NCBI RefSeq assembly: GCF_004353985.1
Contig: NZ_SMOA01000019.1
Span: forward strand, 1-47,687
DNA length: 47,687 nt
Reading direction: 5' to 3'
DNA from: Paracraurococcus ruber
Lineage (GTDB): Bacteria; Pseudomonadota; Alphaproteobacteria; Acetobacterales; Acetobacteraceae
In this document: positions 26,522-33,600 of the stretch, in pieces
Layout of the letters: each line of letters begins with the position of its first letter
How positions within the stretch are numbered: the stretch's first letter is position 1
Made by a program: the position numbers and the translations under genes
Notes under the pieces: model-generated
Database searches by the model: none
Seen by the model: only the letters and a program-made list of their open reading frames with translations
What the model was told of the DNA's origin: nothing

Positions 26522-26548
26522 GCAGCACTCTTCGAGTGCGAGTGCTAA
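26522..26548 (-). promoter_or_regulatory. CIRCE operator for HrcA
   Basis: Read on the minus strand: TTAGCACTC, 9 nt, GAGTGCTGC; only the last two bases depart from the consensus TTAGCACTC-N9-GAGTGCTAA. HrcA binds this site to repress groESL until heat shock. It lies just upstream of the proposed -35, about 150 nt before groES. Confidence 0.9.
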
Positions 26549-26693
26549 CAGCCTGATCTTCAAAGCTTTTCCTTGCACGGAACCCGGATCTTCGTGGCAG
26601 ACTTTCAACCGTCACACAGGAGGAACACGCCGTACCGCGCCGCAGGACGGCGCCGGACGGCACGGCACCAGGACGACCAGGGAGACAACAGGC

Positions 26694-26981
26694 GTGCTGC
26701 AGCAGATCGAGAGCATGGTTCGCGGACCCGATCTTCACGTGCGAGACTGGCGGCTGACGACAGCCGAGATCCTCTACCACCTGCCGGACCATCCCGGGCT
26801 GCTGCAGACCTTCATCTGGCAGAAGCTCGACCAGGCGCCGGTCTTCCCGGAATTGACCCGCTTCCTGGATTTCTGGCGGCGGGAGATCGAGGGGCCGCTG
26901 CATTCCGTCCGCGTCGCCTCCTCCGCCCTCATCCGCCCGGCCGAGCTGCGCTATGCCGGCGGGCAATTCGTGCTGCACTGA
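26694..26981 (+). CDS. usg: Usg-family protein
   Basis: 95 residues. The core (LTTAEILYHLPDHP, LLQTFIWQKLDQAPVFPEL, FWRREIEGPLHSVRVA, LIRPAEL) matches the alphaproteobacterial Usg family closely; its function is unknown. The start is uncertain: GTG at 26694 has GGGAG about 10 nt upstream, while ATG at 26715 would give an 88-residue form with a poor SD. Divergent from groES. Confidence 0.8.
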   Translation: MLQQIESMVRGPDLHVRDWRLTTAEILYHLPDHPGLLQTFIWQKLDQAPVFPELTRFLDFWRREIEGPLHSVRVASSALIRPAELRYAGGQFVLH

Positions 26982-27488
26982 GGGGGGCGCCCCGGGGGTG
27001 GCAGCGCGCCTCCCCCCCGGTCCGGCGGTGGCCCGACCGGCCGCCGCCGCGCTCAATTCCGCTGAGTCCGGATCGGCCCCTTTTCCGGAAAGGCGTGTCG
27101 TTCCGGGCGGAGTCCGCCAGGGCCGCTTGAGGATTTGAGGAATTGAGCGGTTTTATCGGCCGCCGCCACCGGATGCAGCGGTGGCGTTGACAATATTCCT
27201 ATATTCCGGCGCCGGCGGGCAGGGCAAGCCCCGCCGTCCCGGCGCCACCCCGTCCCACACCGCGGCCGCGCGAACCGATGGTTCGCCCGCGCCCCGCCCC
27301 CGCCGGCCATCAGCCCGCCTGACCATCGGCATCCGCCCGAACCCCCGGCCGTCGCCGATGCGCACCGCCGCTGCCCCGTGCGACCGCCCTCGACAGGCGG
27401 CCGCGACCGACCATCGCACCGCCGGCACGCGGGACAGGGCCACGGGGTGCGCGCGGCCGCCCCGGCGGGGGCCACCCGGCCGGGGCGA
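26982..27488. other. Intergenic, 507 nt, convergent
   Basis: Between the stops of usg and a GNAT gene. Contains a hairpin with arms GCCACCG (27165-27171) and CGGTGGC (27179-27185), followed by GTTGACAATATTCCTATATT, an AT-rich spot unusual here. TTCCGGAA symmetry lies near 27085. The open frame at 27181-27540 has no family features and looks like chance. I see no gene. Confidence 0.5.
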
Positions 27489-27947
27489 TCAGAGCGGCAT
27501 CGCAAGCTCATGGGTCGGGCTGAAGCCCAGGCGGCGATAGAGCGGCGCGGACCGCGCCCCCGCGTGCAGCAGCACGCGCCCGCAGCCCAGCCCCTTCAAA
27601 TGCGACACGCACCGGCCGACCAGGGCCCCGCCGACGCCCCTGCCGCGGGCCCCGGGGCGGACATAGAGGCCCCAGACATAGCCGATGCGATCGGCGTCGC
27701 CCTGGCGGAAGGCCGGGAAGGCCCGCGGCATCAGGTGGCAGCAGGCGGTGCCGATCACGGCCCCGGCGGCATCCCGCGCCGCAAAGGCCGCAAGGCCGTC
27801 CCGCGCCCGGGCCTCCCGTAGGAACCGGCGGGCTTCCGCCTGCCAATCCGCCCGTGCCGCATCCTCGGCAACGCCCATCTCGTGCCAGTGCAGGCGGTAA
27901 TGCTCGACCAGCAGCGCATCGTCGGCGGTGGGTTCGATCCGAAGCAT
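27489..27947 (-). CDS. GNAT-family N-acetyltransferase
   Basis: 152 residues. Acetyl-CoA motif VRPGARGRGVGGALV (R-G-x-G-V/A type), preceded by RIGYVWGLYV and followed by LLHAGARSAPLYRRLGF, the standard motif A/B layout. The substrate is unknown. No clear SD before the ATG at 27947. It lies 50 nt beyond the TVP38 gene on the same strand. Confidence 0.88.
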   Translation of the reverse strand: MLRIEPTADDALLVEHYRLHWHEMGVAEDAARADWQAEARRFLREARARDGLAAFAARDAAGAVIGTACCHLMPRAFPAFRQGDADRIGYVWGLYVRPGARGRGVGGALVGRCVSHLKGLGCGRVLLHAGARSAPLYRRLGFSPTHELAMPL

Positions 27948-27997
27948 GCCGCATGATCGGCACCGGCGGGCGGCCAGGCAACACGCCGCCGCCCGCC

Positions 27998-28711
27998 CTA
28001 GGCCCCGTCCAGCGCCCGCCCCGCCCGCGCCCGCCGCAGCAGCCACAGCCCGATCCCGACCGAGACCGCCAGCAGCACCCCGGCCAGCCCAAGCTGCCAG
28101 GCGCCGTCCACCCGCACGCCCTTGCCCAGCAGCGCGAAGACCACGGTCTGCGGCAGGTAGCCCAGCGCCGAGGCGGCCAGGAAGGGCAGGGGGGCGATCC
28201 CCGCCAGCCCGCCCAGCAGGTTCAGCGCCAGGTTGTTCCCCACCGGCAGCAGCCGCAGTGCCAGCGTCGCGCCGAAGGGGTTCTCCGCCAGCGCATCCCG
28301 CACCGGCCGCAGCCGGCGGCCGTAGCGGCCGGCCAGCACGCGCTCCGCCCAGGCGCGCCCGACCAGCCTGGCCCAGGCGAAGGCCAGGGCGCAGCCCAGC
28401 AATTGCGCCGCCAGCGCCAGCAGCGTGCCGAGCACCGCGCCGAAGGCATAGCCGCCCAGGAAGGCCACGCCCTGGCGCGGCAGGCCGGCCGCGGCGGCGG
28501 CGGCGCCGGCCAGCAGGAACAGCGTCTCCCCAAGCAGGCCCTGGTCGCGGATGTAGCGATCGACCCATTCGGTGCCCGGCGCGGCGCCCAGCGCCCGCAG
28601 CAGCAGCCCGCCCGCCGCCAGGCCCAGCGCCAGGACGACCAGCTTGCCGATGGCGCGCAGCCTCTCCCGCCCCGCCGGGGGGCCTTGGCCGGCGGGGGCC
28701 GTCGCGCTCAC
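27998..28711 (-). CDS. TVP38/TMEM64-family membrane protein
   Basis: 237 residues with about five membrane segments. The family motif is seen in GVAFLGGYAFGAVLGTLLAL and LRLLPVGNNLALNLLGGLAGI. These DedA-related proteins are linked to lipid scrambling or transport. The GTG start at 28711 overlaps the glycosyltransferase stop (GTGA), which is why GTG is preferred. Coupling to a polyprenyl-phosphate-type glycosyltransferase fits a role in moving lipid-linked sugar; inferred. Confidence 0.85.
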   Translation of the reverse strand: MSATAPAGQGPPAGRERLRAIGKLVVLALGLAAGGLLLRALGAAPGTEWVDRYIRDQGLLGETLFLLAGAAAAAAGLPRQGVAFLGGYAFGAVLGTLLALAAQLLGCALAFAWARLVGRAWAERVLAGRYGRRLRPVRDALAENPFGATLALRLLPVGNNLALNLLGGLAGIAPLPFLAASALGYLPQTVVFALLGKGVRVDGAWQLGLAGVLLAVSVGIGLWLLRRARAGRALDGA

Positions 28712-29496
28712 TCCGCCGGGTCCACCACCGGCCGCTTCCAGCGGCGCTGCAGCCAGGCGACGCCGACCAGGTCCAGCAGGCTCACCGCCAGCCGGTCCAG
28801 CGTGCCGTAGTTGGACCGCCCCCGCACCCGCGGCCGGTGGTTCACCGGCTCGCTCACCACCCGGCCGCCCTGGCGCAGCACCAGGGCCGGCAGGAAGCGG
28901 TGCATGTGGTCGAAATGCGGCAGGTCGAGGAAGAGCGACCGCGGGAAGACCTTCAGCCCGCAGCCGGTATCCGGCGTGCGGTCGCCCAGCAGCCGGCTGC
29001 GGACGCCATTGGCGATGCGGCTGGTCCGCCGCTTCACCCAGGTATCCTTGCGCGTCACCCGGTGGCCGGCGACCAGGATGGCGCCGCCCTCGGCCTGGGC
29101 GCGCGCCAGCAGGCGGGGGATGTCGGCCGGGTCGTTCTGCCCGTCCCCGTCCAGGGTGGCGATCCACAGGCCGCGCGCCGCCTTCACCCCGGTGACGATG
29201 GCCGCCGACTGGCCGCAGCTTTGCCGGTGGCGCAGCACCCGCAGCGGGGCGCCCGCCGCCGCTTCCCGCAGCGCCGCCGGCGTGGCGTCGGACGACCCGT
29301 CATCGACATAGACGATCTCGTGCCGGGTCCCGGCCAGCGCCGCCTCGATCTCGGCGACCAGGGGCGCGATGTTCGGCGCCTCGTTCCGGACGGGGATGAC
29401 GACGGATAGCGGCAGGGGGCCCTGGCGGGCATCGGCGGCGGGGCCCGGCGGCGCCAGCGCTGCGGCGTCGGGCGCCGCAGGTTCGGCGGTGGGCAT
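28708..29496 (-). CDS. Family 2 glycosyltransferase, dolichol-phosphate-mannosyltransferase-like
   Basis: 262 residues. Nucleotide-sugar motifs IVYVDDGSSDAT and TLDGDGQNDPADIPRL, then GCGLKVFPR and the GRSNYG motif of DPM1/ArnC-like enzymes. There is no C-terminal membrane pair, so it is the soluble or peripheral form. It likely transfers a sugar to a polyprenyl phosphate. It is translationally coupled to the TVP38 gene. No clear SD before the ATG at 29496. Divergent from ctaA, 81 nt apart. Confidence 0.9.
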   Translation of the reverse strand: MPTAEPAAPDAAALAPPGPAADARQGPLPLSVVIPVRNEAPNIAPLVAEIEAALAGTRHEIVYVDDGSSDATPAALREAAAGAPLRVLRHRQSCGQSAAIVTGVKAARGLWIATLDGDGQNDPADIPRLLARAQAEGGAILVAGHRVTRKDTWVKRRTSRIANGVRSRLLGDRTPDTGCGLKVFPRSLFLDLPHFDHMHRFLPALVLRQGGRVVSEPVNHRPRVRGRSNYGTLDRLAVSLLDLVGVAWLQRRWKRPVVDPAE

Positions 29497-29577
29497 CGGC
29501 GCGCGGGTAGCAGCCCGGCCGCCCCCGGGCAAGCCGCTGCCGATGCGCCGGCGGCGGGGCGACCCTATACTCGGGCC

Positions 29578-30687
29578 ATGCCCTTCGACGCCCAGATCTC
29601 GGCCGCCGCGGCCGACCGCATCGAGCCCAACCCCCGCCCCATCGCCGTCTGGCTGCTGGCCGTCGCCGGCATGGTCTGGGTCATGGTCGCCATCGGCGGC
29701 GCCACCCGCCTGACCGGGTCCGGCCTGTCCATCATGGAATGGGCGCCGCTGTCCGGCACCCTGCCGCCGCTGAGCGAGGCGGAGTGGCGGCGGCTCTACG
29801 ACCTCTACCGCTCCATCCCGCAATACGCGCTGGTCAATGCCGGCTTCGGGATCGAGGGCTTCAAGGAGATCTTCTGGCTGGAGTGGATCCACCGCTTCTG
29901 GGGGCGGCTGATCGGCCTGGCCTATGCCGTGCCGCTGGCCTGGTTCTGGCTTCGCGGCCGCATCCCGGCCGGGCTGAAGCCGCGGCTGGTCCTGCTGCTG
30001 CTGCTCGGCGGGCTGCAGGGCGCGGTGGGGTGGTTCATGGTCGCCTCGGGGTTCGAGGCGGACCGCACCGCCGTCTCCCCCTATCGCCTCGTGATGCATC
30101 TCGGCCTGGCGCTGGTGCTCTTTGCCGCGCTGCTCTGGACCGGCCTGTCGGTGCTGCGGCCGGTGCCGGCGCCGGCGGTGCCGGGGCAGCGGACGGTGCG
30201 GCGGCAGGCCCAGGCGGCCGCCTGGCTGATCGTGGCCGCCATGCTGGCCGGCGGCTTCGTCGCCGGCACCAAGGCGGGCTTCGACTACAACACCTTCCCG
30301 CTGATGGCGGGGCGGCTGGTGCCGGAAGGCTACTGGCGGCTGGACCCCGCCTGGACGAATCTCACCGTCAACATCGCCGCGGTGCAGTTCAACCACCGCC
30401 TGCTGGCGACGCTGGCGACGCTCGCCGCGCTGGGCGCCGCCTTCGCCGGCTGGCGCAGGCTGCCGGCCGGCCCGGCACGGCGCGCCTGCCTCGGCCTCGG
30501 CTTCGCCGTTTGCCTGCAATATGCACTCGGCGTTGCCACGCTGGTGCATGTCGTGCCTGTCTGGCTCGGCACGCTGCACCAGGCCTGCGCCGTGCTGGTC
30601 CTCGCCGCGGCGCTGGCGGCGTTGCACGCGCTCAGGTATTCAACCTGTGGGAAATCCTCCCCCAGAGAATCGCGGAGAGGCGCATGA
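29578..30687 (+). CDS. ctaA: Heme A synthase (Cox15/CtaA type 2)
   Basis: 369 residues with about eight membrane segments. Heme-ligand histidines are His105 (EWIHRFWGR), His174 (MHLGLAL), His273 (QFNHRLLAT) and His334 (TLHQACAV). VAIGGATRLTGSGLSI is the conserved N-terminal motif. It oxidises the methyl group of heme O to give heme A for cytochrome oxidase. The last codons overlap the ATG of a giant PAS kinase (ATGA), unusual company for ctaA. Confidence 0.95.
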   Translation: MPFDAQISAAAADRIEPNPRPIAVWLLAVAGMVWVMVAIGGATRLTGSGLSIMEWAPLSGTLPPLSEAEWRRLYDLYRSIPQYALVNAGFGIEGFKEIFWLEWIHRFWGRLIGLAYAVPLAWFWLRGRIPAGLKPRLVLLLLLGGLQGAVGWFMVASGFEADRTAVSPYRLVMHLGLALVLFAALLWTGLSVLRPVPAPAVPGQRTVRRQAQAAAWLIVAAMLAGGFVAGTKAGFDYNTFPLMAGRLVPEGYWRLDPAWTNLTVNIAAVQFNHRLLATLATLAALGAAFAGWRRLPAGPARRACLGLGFAVCLQYALGVATLVHVVPVWLGTLHQACAVLVLAAALAALHALRYSTCGKSSPRESRRGA

Positions 30688-33600
30688 AACCAAGCGGGGC
30701 GGCCGATGCGGCGCTGATGGCGGCGCTCTCCGCGCTGCCGCTCGGCGTCTGGGCGACCGGGCCGGATGGGCGCCTCGCTTTCGTCAACGATGCGCTGCGG
30801 CGCGCCACCGGGCTCGACGCCGCGCATCTGCTGCCCGGGGCGCCGGTGGAGGGGCTGGTCCGCAGCCTCGCCCGTCAGGGCTTCTACGGCCCCGGCGACC
30901 CGGAGGCGCTGGCGGCCGAGCAGCTCCGCATCGATCGCGGGCGGCCCTTCCGCCGCCGCATCCGCCGCGCCGACGGCGCCTGCTTCGATGAGATCGGCGC
31001 GCCGCTGGCCGGCGGCGGCGCCGTCGCCGCCCTGGTGGAGGTGACCGGCCTGCTGGCGGGGACCGAGGCGGCGGCGGCGCAGGCGCGGCGGCTGCAGGAC
31101 CTGCTGGCGCGGCTGCATGGCGGCGTCGCCGCCTATGACCAGGACCGCCGCGTCGTCTTCACCAACCCGGCCTATGAGGACCTGCTGGGCCTGCCGCGCG
31201 GCACCATCCGCCCCGGCATGACGCATGCCGCCTTCTACCGCCTGCTGGCGGAGCGCGGGGAATTCGCCAACCAGGACAGCGACGCGGTGGTGGAGGACCG
31301 GCTGCGGCTGGACCGGTCGCGGCCGCACACCTACCAGCGCACCCGGCCGAACGGCCAGGTGCTGCGCTTCGAGAGCCAGGGCCTGCCGGAAGGCGGCCAC
31401 CTGGTCGAGGTGACCGACATGACCGCCGCCCGCCGGGCGGAGGAGGAGGCGCAGCGCCGCGCCGGCCTGCTCGACGGCGTCCTCGCCTGCCTGCCGCATG
31501 GCGTCGTGGTCTATGGCGCCGATGGCCGCGCCACCATGGTGAATGCCGCGCACCAGGCGATCATGGCCGGGGCGGAGGTCGCGGTCGGCGAGCACCGGGA
31601 GGAGATCGCCAGCCGCCGCGCCCGGCAGGGCGAATACGGCCCCGGCGACCCGGAGGAGCTGGCGCGGCGCAACCTGTACCGCCCGCCGGAAGCGCCGGTG
31701 CCGCGGCAGCGCATCCGGCCGGACGGCACGGTGCTCGACATCCGCTACGCGTCGCTGCCGGATGGCGGCATCGTCCAGGTGGTGACCGACATCACCGCGC
31801 TGCACGCCGCCCGGGCCGAGGCCACGGCGCGCGCCGCCGCGCTGCAGGCCCTGCTCGACAAGATGCGGCACGGCATCGCGCTCTATGGCCCCGACCGGCG
31901 GCTGCTGGCGGTGAACAGCCTGGCCCAGGCGCTGAGCGGCACGCCCGACCCGGCGGTGCGGCCCGGCTGCAGCCTGGACGAGATCGTCGTCGCGCAGCGC
32001 GCCGCCGGCGTCTTCGGCACCGGGCCGGCGGCGGATGCGGCGGCGGCCGAGATCATCGGCTTCGACCGCAGCCAGCCCATCCGCTACCGCCGCACGATGC
32101 CGGACGGGCGGATCATCGAGATCCATTCCGACCCGACGCCCGAGGGCGGCTTCGTCATCAGCTGGACCGACGTCACCGCCCGCGCCCGGGCGGAGGAGGC
32201 GGCGGAGCGCCGCGCCGCCATGCTGCAGGTGGCGCTGGATGCCATGCAGCACGGCTTCATCCTCTACGACCGCGACGGCAGGCTGCTGGCGGCCAATGCC
32301 ATGGCGGCGTCCTGCACCTTGCTGCCGCCCGGGGACCTGCAGCCCGGCCGGCCCTTCGGCGACTTGGTGCGGGCGCAGCAGGCGGCCGGCTTCTACGGCG
32401 TGGGGGAGGCGGGCGGGGCGGCGATGCGCGACGCCCTGGCGCGCGACCGCGGCGAGGCCTTCGAGACCCGCCGCGGCCTGCCGGACGGGCGGGTCATGCA
32501 GGAACGCTCCGCCCCCACGCCCGATGGCGGCTTCGTCATCACCCTGACCGACGTGACCGCGCTGGTGCGGGCCGAGGAGGCGACGCGCGAGCGCGCCACG
32601 CTGCTGCAGACCATGCAGGATTCCATGCGGCACGGCCTGGCGCTGTTCGGGCCGGAGGGCGGGCTGGTGGTCGCCAACCGCCTGGCGGCCGGCCTGGCCG
32701 GCGTGCCGGCCGAGGAGATGCGGCCGGGCATGACGGTGGCCGACCTGGCGGCGCGGCAGCTGGCGCAGGGCGTCTTCGGCGAAGGCGCCGCGGCCGAGGC
32801 CGAGGCGGCGGCGGTGGCCCGGCGCGACCGCCGGCAGTCCCACCCGGTGCGCCGGCGGATGCCGGACGGGCGGGTGGTGGACAGCGTGTCCGACCCCACG
32901 CCGGATGGCGGCTTCGTCGTCACCTGGACCGACGTGACCGCGCTGGCGGAGGCCGAGGCGCGGGCGGAGCAGCGCGCCGCCACGCTGCAGGCGATGATCG
33001 ACAACATGCACCATGGCGTGGTGCTGTTCGGCCCCGACCGGCGCTTCCTGGCCGACAACCGCCTGGCGCGGGAGCTGACCGGCGTGCCGGACGCGATGGC
33101 GGTGCCCGGTGCCCCGCTGGAGGCGCTGACCGGCGCGCTGTTCGGCCGCGGTGCGACCGGCGACGCGGCGCTGGACGCGACGCTGGAGCGGCAGGCGGCC
33201 GCCGCCGACCGGTCGCGGCCGCTGCACTACATCCGCCCGACGCGGGATGGCCGCACGCTCGAGGTCTTCTCCGACCCCATGCCGGATGGCGGCTTCGTCA
33301 TCACGCTGTCCGACATCACGCCGCTGGCGCGGGCGGAGGCGGAGGCGAAGCGGCAGGCCGCGACCCAGGCGGTGATGCTGGACGTGATCCGGCACGGGAT
33401 CATGCTGTTCGGGCCGGACCGCCGGCTGATCGCCGCCAACCGCCTGGCCGCCACGCTGTCCGGCGCGCCGGAGGGAAGCCTGCGCCCCGGCACCCTGCAT
33501 GCCGAGGTGCTGCGCGGCCAGCAGGCGGCCGGCGTCTTCGGCGACACCCCGGGCGCGGCGGCGGAGGTCAGCCGGCTCGGCGCGCTCGATCGCAGCCAGC

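Noticed and set aside
27186..27207. TTGACA...TATATT as a plus-strand promoter
   Set aside because: The hexamers are only about 8 nt apart, so they cannot be used together, and no gene starts downstream on that strand.
27181..27540. A 119-codon open frame in the large intergenic gap
   Set aside because: Arg/Pro/Ala-rich with no motif and no good SD; it overlaps the GNAT gene end.
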